Positions 56,477 through 64,000 of a stretch of 64,000 nt of DNA are shown here, piece by piece. The DNA comes from Bombyx mori. Its lineage: Eukaryota; Arthropoda; Insecta; Lepidoptera; Bombycidae. The position numbers were made by a program, and so were the translations under genes. Each line of letters starts with the position of its first letter. Position 1 is the stretch's first letter. Under the pieces are notes generated by a model. The model saw only the letters and a list, made by a program, of their open reading frames with translations, ran no database searches and was not told the DNA's origin. The stretch lies in NCBI RefSeq assembly GCF_030269925.1, contig NC_085116.1, positions 11,780,001-11,844,000 of the forward strand, given 5' to 3'.

Positions 56477-56784
56477 CTACAATTCTTCTATGTACGCTCT
56501 CTTCAGAAAACCGATGAATAACGACTTTTTCCACGCGTCAACCGGAACGCCTCGAGCGAAGACGACAATTTTGAAAAGTGAATCCCTGGAATGAATCCAA
56601 ATTTTGCGTCCTTGCCGTTGGTTTTGTTTTATATAGTTCTTAATGCTTTCACAATAACGTTCAAAATTAGGTACATTTTTTTTTGGTGTCAAACTAAATT
56701 TTGTGCAACGTAAACTGATGTCAGAGTTGACGTTGATTTTAATGAAAGATGCAAAGTGACTGGTTCGTGTTGACGCGTCAATAT
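56477..56784 (-). CDS. Unrecognised open frame, possible exon
   Basis: An open minus-strand frame of about 100 codons ending in TAG at 56,477. It has no ATG at its start, but TTTTGATTTTAG just upstream (to 56,785) could be a splice acceptor followed by DIDASTRTSHFASFIKIN. The interior is varied and not repeat-like (YCESIKNYIKQNQRQGRKIW, SLFKIVVFARGVPVDAWKKS). No domain recognised and no poly(A) or partner exon identified. Frames of this length arise by chance in 64 kb, so this is only a candidate. Confidence 0.22.
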
Positions 56785-56794
56785 CTAAAATCAA

Positions 56795-57337
56795 AATTAA
56801 TACATTTTTGCATCATCGTCAAATATGTACGTAGTTTATTTTTTTCGAAATTGAAAACTGCACATGCAATCTTGTACCTACTAACAACAAAATTAAAACT
56901 ATACCTGTTTTTGTTTCAGGACTTCACCCAACTATATTATCTATAGATACATACGTAATTAGGTAACACGTGTGAACAAGTACCGTGACAATTACAGTAG
57001 ATATGGAACTTCCGGTGATTTAGATAAAGCGTGCTTAAGGAACGCTATCCGATAATGAATTACGTTGTTTACTTCATGATAGCAATCGCTGCCAGTGAAT
57101 GGTGTAAATTGGATTCTAAAATTGTAGCTCATTGGACGTATTGTCAAACTTTTAGATGTTATATCATATGCAAAAGATTGCGATGTCTTCCGACCTAGAA
57201 TAGCCCGGAAAAGTCGGAGATTACAAAAATAATAATAAACGCTAACTCACACCGTATAAGTTTGAATTATGTCCGTAATTCTCAAAAATCGAAGCGAATA
57301 CAACTAAATACTATTAGTATACTACCTACTTACCTGT
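56795..57337. other. AT-rich spacer
   Basis: No gene or repeat recognised. Confidence 0.4.
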
Positions 57338-57432
57338 CTACCTTCAAACCGCAATGCATTAGGTACTGCTTCACGGCAGAAATATGCAGGGTGGCAATAC
57401 CTACCCGTGCGGGCTTACAAAATGCCTTACCT
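57338..57432 (-). mobile_element. Bm1 SINE internal scrap, minus strand
   Basis: CTACCTTCAAACCGCAATGC, GCTTCACGGCAGAAATATGC, ACCTACCCGTGCGGGCTTAC. Confidence 0.75.
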
Positions 57433-57727
57433 AATAGTGGATGGAGCCTCTCACATTCGCAGTCGTCTCTCCAGTGATTCTTGAAATACCTAAGAGTTCT
57501 GTGATATTACCTGACCATAGATAAAAAACACAATAAGTTAAGGTATAATTAATTCAGTCACCTATTTGGCGACGTCACTTCGTCATAATGATAAATTACG
57601 GCCGCTCCACCTCCTTGACCGAAATGTATGCTTCGTGGTAGCAATCTACAATGGTTAATTAATTTACATGTTTTTTATAATATAACTACACAAATTTTAT
57701 TCCTTAATTTCGGAGTTATTGAAATTT

Positions 57728-58141
57728 TGAGGTCGTCGTGGCCTAAAGGATAAGGACGTCCGGTGTATTCGTATTTAGCGATGTTCGAATCCCGCAGCCG
57801 GATAACAATTTTTCTAATGAAATACGTACTTAACAAATGATCACGATTGGCTTCCTCGGTAAAGGAGCAACGTGTAATAAAAATCAAAAACCCGCAAAAT
57901 TATAATTTGCGTAATTACTAGTGGTAGGACCTCTTGTGAGTTCGCACGGATAGGTACCACCATCCCGCCTATTTCTGCCTTGAAGCAGTAATGAGTTTCG
58001 GCTTGAAGGGCGGGGCAGCCGCTGTGACTATACTGAGACCTTAGAACTTATATCTCAAGGTGGGTGGCGCATTTATGTTGTAGATGTCTATGGGCTCTGG
58101 TTACCACTTGACACCAGGTGGGCTGTGAGCTCGTCCACCTA
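57728..58141 (+). mobile_element. Full-length Bm1 SINE
   Basis: The head starts GAGGTCGTCGTGGCCTAAAG with B box ATGTTCGAATCCCG (an 8-bp gap just before it). The complete body runs to GTGAGCTCGTCCACCTATG. The CTAAGCAATAAA end is lost. Confidence 0.92.
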
Positions 58142-58564
58142 TGTGCCAGGTATGTTTTAATAATTGCTTGTGGAATGGAAAGGTAAGAGATTTTAGAATC
58201 AAATATACGTAACTAACACGAGATAAACGTCCAAATAATATTAAAATTAATAATTATTAGGTTTTTGTATGATGGCATTTTCGTTAACAGTTCTTCAATG
58301 ACTGAACAGATTTTAATATAATTTTCTATCATTTATTTAGTTTAGTCTAATGCTGATATGTTAATTAAATCTGCACCTCAAAACTAATTGCATAAAGTCG
58401 AAATTTAAGTAAACAATCTGTCGAGGATGTCTCAATTTCGTTATGAACACTATGATAGTTTTCTTCTCATTTAGTTTTCATGTTTCGTGAATTACGGATA
58501 CATATAGGAGACTGACGCATCCCGCGCTTCTGCATTACATTTCATACTTTTAATACAAAACACT

Positions 58565-58697
58565 TTTACGAGTCGTAGGGCGTCTTCCAAGCACGACTCT
58601 TGCTAGGGTTCGTGTTAGCAACTTCGTCAGGTTTGAGCCCCGCGAGCTCACCTACTAGTTAAGGTTACGCTGATATAGGCTTAGGTAGGAAAAAAAA
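58565..58697 (+). mobile_element. LINE 3' end (B-type)
   Basis: AAGCACGACTCTTGCTAGGG, GTCAGGTTTGAGCCCCGCGA, CTGATATAGGCTTAGGTAGG, poly(A). It ends directly at a Bm1 fragment. Confidence 0.8.
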
Positions 58698-58761
58698 GAG
58701 CCCGCATCGGTAGGTTTTACCACCCTGCCGTTATGCCTTAGTACAGCGTACTACATAAAGA
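58698..58761 (+). mobile_element. Degenerate Bm1, left part of a split copy
   Basis: GAGCCCGCATCGGTAGGTTT, TACCACCCTGCC, then decayed sequence to ACTACATAAAGA, the target of the tRNA-Ile chimera. Confidence 0.55.
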
Positions 58762-58938
58762 CGAGTGGCCCATTAGCTCAGTTGGTTAGAGCGTCAGGCT
58801 AATAACGCGAAGGTCGCGGGTTCGATCCCCTCATGGGCCACGTTTATTTCCACTTGGCTGAGCCCTTGCTCGTCCACCTGCCCTGGTAAAACTGAAAAGG
58901 CCTCCAGGCTACCAGTAATCTCGTAAACATAAAAAAAA
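58762..58938 (+). mobile_element. Chimeric retroposon: tRNA-Ile head joined to a LINE 3' tail
   Basis: The unit reads, in order: a 5-nt leader CGAGT, the tRNA-Ile (58,767-58,840), a 15-nt trailer, about 75 bp matching the 3' tail of the C-type LINE copies at 18,095-18,175, 35,037-35,104 and 42,411-42,487 (shared words GCTGAGCC, CACCTG, GGCCTCC, CCAGTAAT), and an A-rich end. Direct repeats ACTACATAAAGA (58,750-58,761) and ACTACATACAGA (58,939-58,950) flank it, 11 of 12 identical. The insertion split an older Bm1 SINE. This is how a tRNA-derived SINE with a LINE-recognised tail is built. I know of no named family with this head and tail, but could not search. Confidence 0.65.
58767..58840 (+). 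tRNA. tRNA-Ile (AAT) sequence, probably a retroposed pseudogene
   Basis: A 74-nt cloverleaf: acceptor stem GGCCCAT/ATGGGCC with discriminator A, D arm GCTC...GAGC, anticodon loop CTAATAA (anticodon AAT, isoleucine) and T loop TTCGATC. The internal promoter elements are intact: A box TAGCTCAGTTGG and B box GGTTCGATCCC. The anticodon stem TCAGG/CGCGA has two mismatches (A29.C41 and G30.G40) and the T stem GCGGG/CCCTC has one (C50.T64), so folding is impaired. No run of four or more T follows closely, so a pol III terminator is missing. It lies inside a retroposed unit flanked by direct repeats (58,762-58,938), which argues for a pseudogene rather than a working tRNA gene. Confidence 0.8.
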
Positions 58939-59073
58939 ACTACATACAGAACTGAGATTCAGAACTCATTTTTTAAGCTGGGTGGCGGCATTTAAATTGT
59001 TGATTTCTATGCGCTCCGGTAACCACTTAACACACCAGGTGGGCCGTAAGCTCGTCCAACGGCTTAAAAAAAG
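58939..59073 (+). mobile_element. Bm1 SINE 3' end, right part of the split copy
   Basis: After the direct repeat: ACTGAGATTCAGAACTCATT, GTTGATTTCTATGCGCTCCG, ACCACTTAACACACCAGGTG, GTCCAACGGCTTAAAAAAAG. Confidence 0.75.
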
Positions 59074-60650
59074 CGTTAGTGTAAACAAGTATCGCGTTTT
59101 TAGAAGTATCGTGTCAGTAGACCCAATAGATTCCGGTTCGGCACTTACATTTTATCTTCTTTTTTGGCATTACCTCTTAAGATTTCAAATAAGCTGGTGA
59201 AATAAATCTAAATTATGTAAAATTAAAGCTATTTCAGAGACGGAATTTGAACCAATCCCTTGAAAGCTGAAATGAACAGTAGTACCTAGTGCAATAAATT
59301 ACACACAGGCATTATAAGTAAACGGACATTGGAAAATAAATATGTTCTTGAGATTATTGTTTCTTTGAAGGCATTGAAAATAAAATTGTAAAATACAATT
59401 TTCAAAGCCGATGGAATCTGAAACGTCCTTCAATGACAACATAATTTAGTTTAGTGTCGTTGAAATTCCGCAGTGAAACTGGTTGTTGCTAGGACGATGC
59501 AGACAGACGGTGCGGAGAGAGAGGTAGGGTAGGACGCGTCGCCGAACACCGCACTACCTCGGCCGACACGCAAGCGATCTCAACTACCAGGATCCCATAA
59601 ATTGAAAGATACTCGAACCACATTCCGCGCATACTGTCTCGCTCGCGCCATCCGCATGCGGTATTCATTAAAACGAGCCAAACCGTCAAAGAAACGAGTT
59701 CTGTGCCCGGCCTGCAAGCAAAATTATGCTGTATCGTACATGTATAAGGTTCATGCGGTGGATATTCAGAAACCATCCAACTTGTAATAAATACAAACAC
59801 AACCTCAATTCACCACGTTGCCCACTGGTATCGTCAATCGAAGCGCGTCAGGAATTCCGTAAAATGTTTCTTCGGTTTATGTTATCCTAGTACCTACGAT
59901 GCTTAGGGATCAATTTGGCGTGGTTAACATTCCTTTTTTGTGGATCAAAATTGTTTCCAATGACGTACTTTATTTATAAAATTGTGAATTCCAATTTTCA
60001 TTTCAATTTAATGAAAAAACATTTTCCGTATGCCCAGGTCTGCTGTAAACATACCGTTTGCTAGATAACGGTGGCTATATTTATTTAACCTTCTTGATTC
60101 TATACAAAATAAACAATGAATGACGTAACACGTACGGCTCGACAAAAATGGATTAACCATTGCGATTGAGATTTGTGCCTTTTATAGACTTAACAGTTCT
60201 TTTTTCTTCTAGTAAGCTTTAGCTATTTATTTATACTATCAGCACACCTTACAATTTAATATATTATTAATGTTAATATTTTAATAAAGTGAGATTTTAT
60301 TGTAGCAGTTGCTGGTATAAAGTTTATTTATTATTATTATTTATCATTGTGAATGATGAAACTTTTATTATTTAAAAAACACACATTACAAACAAAACAC
60401 CTAGAAACACAAAGTTTGATACTAATTTTTGAATTAATTTATAAGATTTTAATTTCAAAATAATCACTTACCGACGATAAATAATTCGATGTCCTTCTTT
60501 TTTTTACATATTATCAAAAACTCAATCTCCTGCGAAAGTAGCATGCAACGGATATGGCGCGTGCCGCGACATAGCGGGCAAATATACTAGGATCACATAA
60601 ACTCAAGAAGTTTTTGATGCTTGTTATGTTCGTGCTGTTATACTGTGTGT
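59074..60650. other. Unassigned region
   Basis: 59,480-59,780 is more GC-rich non-repeat sequence (GCGGAGAGAGAGGTAGGGTA, GGCCGACACGCAAGCGATCT) with overlapping frames and no recognised domain. The rest is AT-rich. Confidence 0.3.
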
Positions 60651-60802
60651 GTTGACGTCATTCCAAAGGTAAATTATTCAATTTTAGACCGTATCTTCGA
60701 GACAATAAAGATCTCTATTGTATCTTAACATTTCAACACGTGTTCAACACGACGGGAATATGTAAATACACTTTCATTGGCTTATGTGCGCCTGGTGTTC
60801 AG

Positions 60803-60940
60803 CGCGCACTGCGCAACTCCCCAGACACTGTACGTCACGTACGCTTCGCACACAAGGTAATCGAGTCTGTCGAGGTGGCCGTGTTATGCAAACAACGCAT
60901 ATCGGAGTTATCGGACCGGCTACGCGGCTCGTCGCCGTGA
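60803..60940 (+). CDS. Candidate terminal exon, product unknown
   Basis: CTGGTGTTCAG|CGC is a usable acceptor. The frame then reads RALRNSPDTVRHVRFAHKVI, ESVEVAVLCKQRISELSDRL and RGSSP with a TGA at 60,938, and AATAAA follows at 60,953. It is clearly GC-richer than its flanks and not repeat-derived. An alternative donor CACAAG|GTAATC at 60,857 would make a 54-bp internal exon in the same phase. No upstream exon was found within about 2 kb and no domain is recognised. Confidence 0.28.
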   Translation, partial: RALRNSPDTVRHVRFAHKVIESVEVAVLCKQRISELSDRLRGSSP

Positions 60941-60959
60941 TCCGTGACTGCTAATAAAA

Positions 60960-61824
60960 GACAAATATTGACACGGAGCACGCCGCTTGTTATTCTGATT
61001 GAATTTTAATCAATTGAGCTTAAAGAATTGTCAAGAAAAACGCTTTACGTCAAATAAAAATAGACCCCGCATCATAATTTCGAATTGAGTTTTTTAGATA
61101 ACAGGACTCACTTATCACGGCAGCTATCCATCCGGTGGAACAGGCATAATAATGTAATTAATGTTGCTGCCGGAATTGAGACACACTCTCACTCACTTTG
61201 ACCTCGGACTTCGAAAGATTATCTGAATTATTATGAAGAAACAAAACACATCATTCAGTCACCATCGTTCACACCCCGTAATCTCTCTTCGCGTAGTTCA
61301 TCCCACCCTGGTACAGATATTACGTTCGTAATTGCTAGAATGATAATCATCAGTTTCAAAATCTGTGGCCAGGCTCTAAGCCTTCCGTGTTACTTGCGAG
61401 AGGATTCCTCTATCTCGTTTGTATCCAATGCTATTTGCGCTTGAAGCAATTGGTCGGTCGTTGATGTAATTCTGACTTCATTGACACGATGCGACGTTCA
61501 AGGCTGTGGCATAAAGCGAACCGATTTCCTTTGGTAATTTTAATATCCTCTACTTCACCAGGATTGATGGGTCCTGGGACGGAAAGACCGCACGACTAAT
61601 TAATATCTACCTAATCTACAGTGGCCATAGTCACTCATGGAAATTAGCAGTGCCAATACAATGAAAATTGCTGTCTATGGATCAGAAGTGTTCAAATGCG
61701 CATTATGAATGAATGCAATGCGTTTAAAGTTTTAATGATGATCTCTGGTGATGGCGGGCGGTGCAACGGTAAAATGGAGATGAGGGGACAGTCTCCAGGA
61801 CTATCTCAGAGGATTTTATTATTT
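60960..61824. other. Non-repeat region
   Basis: No gene recognised. Confidence 0.4.
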
Positions 61825-62070
61825 ATTACTGGTGGTAGGACCTCTTGTGAGCCCGCGCGGGTAGGTACCACCACCTTGCCTATTTCTGCCGTGAAGCAGT
61901 AATGCGTTTCGGTTTGAAGGGCAGGGCAGCCGTTGTAACTATACTGAGACCTTAGAACTGATATCTCAAGGTGGGTGGCGCATTTACGTCGTAGATGTCT
62001 ATGGGCTTCAGTAACCACTTAACATCAGGTGGGCTGTGAGCTCTTCCAACCATCTAAGCAATAAATAAAA
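61825..62070 (+). mobile_element. Bm1 SINE, 3' portion
   Basis: TTACTGGTGGTAGGACCTCT through CAACCATCTAAGCAATAAAT. Well conserved. The frames here on both strands are SINE readings. Confidence 0.9.
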
Positions 62071-62921
62071 ATCTCCATGGAACTTACATTAACAAAACTA
62101 TTCAATCCAAATAGTCAATATGATAGCCAATAATAGAGCCAACCGCAAAAGTTTAACTAAAATAGTGGTAGGGCTAGAATAGGCACCAATCCTACCTACC
62201 TATTTATGGAAAACAAAGCATTTCCCAATGCAAGGCAATTCCCAATGGCAGGTTGCGACCAACAATTCGTTTCATTAAAGATAACAACAGTAAAAAATTG
62301 TTTTGAAGTTTATTAAACAAAATTTTGTCTTCACATTAATTAGGCATGATACAATGCAAGCACGTAACTGAATAATTTGAATATTTTAAGTTTATCTTTT
62401 TTTTAATTAACAAGAAAAAATAAAACTTAAACTCGTATTTATTAAATAGTTTTATGAAAACTGTGTAGACAAAATACACACTTATTGAGATTTTTCTTAT
62501 CTACTCTTCTATCGCGTCAATGTAAATATTTCCAGTATCAAAGACCCCCGTTTTGATTCGCTGGCGTCTTCAATGCCGTACAGAAAACGAACAAATTACG
62601 GAGCGAGGGAGGTCAACAGTGCTGGCTCTCGATCGCTTTATTTCAACCTCCTTACGACTTATGTGTTCCTAGTATCTTGCGTACAATGCCGCAGGTTGCG
62701 ACCACTCTCTCTAACTGCTCTTATGTTTTGTTGTGATTACTGGTGCGGCGGTTGGCGTCGAGGTCGTCTACATTATTCGTGGGAGGGTTTCTTGTGACTA
62801 ACTAACTGAGCTCTCGTCCATAAGCTAATAAATAATATATAACTAACTACGTATATGTACACCACCGCTGTCTGGATGCAGAAGCTAAAATGTTTTTGGC
62901 GACTGTGTTTTTTTCTGTTTT
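62071..62921. other. Spacer downstream of the MADF-BESS gene
   Basis: A + frame at 62,573-62,797 lies in GC-richer non-repeat DNA (ATGCCGTACAGAAAACGAAC...), with no recognised domain. No gene supported. Confidence 0.35.
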
Positions 62922-62927
62922 TTTATT
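62922..62927 (-). promoter_or_regulatory. Candidate poly(A) signal of the MADF-BESS gene
   Basis: AATAAA on the minus strand, about 107 bp beyond the TAA stop of the MADF-BESS gene. The spacing is normal for a short insect 3' UTR. The hexamer is common by chance in AT-rich DNA, so only position supports it. Confidence 0.45.
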
Positions 62928-63033
62928 TGGTTTAAGCTACCAAACAGCACTCTTCTTATTTATGTGTTTTATAAACTGTACGTAAACATTGAAGAAGAAA
63001 TATAGTATTTAGAATATTAAAAAGCGTCATTAA

Positions 63034-63934
63034 TTAATTTTCGGTGCCAACAGTTGTTTCTCCGGTCAAATGTTCCATTCTGGCGAGGTATATGACATCT
63101 GAAATTAATTTCTCAGCTAGATATCTTTGAACTTGTCTTAGTTCACCGAGCTGTAAACCGACTGTTCTGCCGAACGCTTCTGATTCTCTTCGAGCCCTCT
63201 GGTCGGAATGTATACTAGCCGTATCCGTTTGTACGTCGTCCGTAAAATCTTCTAAATAAATGCTAGTTAATTTCGTTTTCTTTTTGGACGGCTCCTCATC
63301 TTCTGAACTAGTGCGATCTTCATCGTCCTGTATAATAAATATTATAATATATTCAATATTTTTTATTCTGGTTAATCTCGATTAAAAGACAATATAAGAA
63401 AAATAGTAGGCATTGTGTTTTCTTGATTTTTTTTTAATACACTTCAAGCTTTGTTATCAGACTGGTTTTTAATCAAACTTACCATGGCATCGGATTGCAA
63501 CGTGCTTGTTACCAATGGTCGCAAAGGGAATTTGTTAACATTATTCAAAAATGTTAAATGATCGTAGTACCATAATGAGGGTACGTGCTTTTTGCCACCG
63601 GCAACAAGCGAAGCGACAACCTGTGAAAAAACTAAGCGCTATAATTAATTAATAATTTTACAAAGCGTAGCCTATTAGAAAACATGTCCGCTCATACCTT
63701 TCTGTATTCACGTCTATAAGTTGCACGCATGTGTTCTATTTTCTTTTTTACAACATCTATAGATGCATCTTCATATAACTCTCTGTATTTCTCCCGTAAT
63801 AATTCATAAGCTGCCTCACGCGATTCTTTATTATTGTACTGGCTATGAATTGGATCCCAAAGGCAGGGAAGACTTTTGTAAAGGTCTAATAATTCAACAA
63901 TAAGTTGACGTTCCGTCAGAACTCCTTTGCCCAT
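63034..63934 (-). CDS. MADF-BESS domain protein, three exons
   Basis: This is a probable sequence-specific DNA-binding transcription regulator of the Adf-1/Dip3-like MADF-BESS family, acting in the nucleus. The exons on the minus strand are 63,934-63,698, 63,620-63,483 and 63,327-63,034. The introns are 77 and 155 bp with GT...AG ends (donors AAG|GTATGA and ATG|GTAAGT; acceptors TTTTTTCACAG and TATTATACAG), all in phase 0. The product is about 222 residues. MADF spans about residues 9-105: LIVELLDLYKSLPCLWDP, HSQY and KKKIEHMRATYRREYRK in exon 1, then SLWYYDHLTFL in exon 2. Exon 3 has an acidic stretch (residues 126-137), a basic KKKTK that could be a nuclear signal, and a BESS-like motif at about 176-212 (AFGRTVGLQLGELR, QRYLAEKLISDVI). 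I chose the ATG at 63,934 because GCAATGG is a good initiation context and it lies just before the MADF domain. The frame stays open upstream to a stop at the window edge, and TGTGTTTTCAG ending at 63,950 could be an acceptor, so an upstream coding exon is possible. Confidence 0.85.
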
Positions 63935-63987
63935 TGCTTGAAGATTATTCTGAAAACACAAGCGAATCAAACCGCGTCCAACAACGT

Positions 63988-63992
63988 ACTGA
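63988..63992 (-). promoter_or_regulatory. Possible arthropod initiator upstream of the MADF-BESS gene
   Basis: TCAGT on the minus strand, the arthropod Inr consensus, about 56 bp upstream of the chosen ATG. If it is used, the gene would be complete in this window with an intronless 5' UTR. It competes with the reading in which TTTTCAG at 63,950 is a splice acceptor. A pentamer alone is weak evidence. Confidence 0.2.
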
Positions 63993-64000
63993 CAGAATTA

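Noticed and set aside
1..64000. CRISPR arrays, bacterial operons, rRNA genes, telomeric TTAGG arrays
   Set aside because: No regularly spaced short repeats, ribosome-binding-site-led gene runs, rRNA sequence or TTAGG runs were seen; all dispersed repeats fit eukaryotic transposable elements.

Overview
The window is AT-rich insect nuclear DNA, most likely from a Bombyx silkworm (B. mori or B. mandarina). The main evidence is about 40 copies or fragments of a tRNA-headed SINE that I recognise as Bm1. Its head resembles 'GTCGTCGTGGCCTAA', its B box is 'GTTCGAATCC', and its tail is 'CTAAGCAATAAAA'. Alongside it are several lepidopteran non-LTR retrotransposon 3' ends, short Helitron-type elements and small inverted-repeat (MITE-like) elements. 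There are no bacterial operons, rRNA genes or CRISPR arrays.

Layout. From 1 to about 37.5 kb the sequence is a mosaic of 5'-truncated LINE ends and Bm1 copies separated by AT-rich DNA in which I see no gene. From 37.5 to 55 kb the repeats thin out and Helitron-type elements become prominent (39.6, 40.6, 44.7, 46.5, 51.6 and 52.2 kb). From 55 to 62 kb there are a few SINE/LINE pieces, a tRNA-Ile sequence at 58,767 and two weak exon candidates. The only convincing host protein gene lies at the right edge on the minus strand (63,034-63,934). It has three exons with clean GT-AG junctions and encodes a MADF-BESS DNA-binding protein of about 222 residues.

Other coding-like sequence is decayed retrotransposon reverse-transcriptase C-terminal ends at about 5.4, 14.1, 24.6, 31.6, 45.2, 47.1, 54.0 and 55.9 kb. 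Most of the remaining open reading frames are antisense or out-of-frame readings of repeats.

The most interesting structures are chimeric retroelements. (1) At 25,552-25,697 a 146-bp TG...CA unit with a 4-bp target duplication holds a 95-bp LTR, the complement of a tRNA-Arg 3' half including its CCA end, and the last 12 bp of the LTR again. It sits in one copy of a local duplication whose other copy is an empty site. (2) At 58,762-58,938 a tRNA-Ile with a short 5' leader is joined to the 3' tail of a LINE family and flanked by 11/12-bp direct repeats, which is the architecture expected of a newborn SINE. (3) Two repeat copies (1,471-1,526 and 54,182-54,244) carry near-perfect palindromes that look like template-switch or snap-back events.

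Limits: family names other than Bm1 are tentative, boundaries of old repeats are approximate (about 10 bp or more), and everything was read by eye without database searches.
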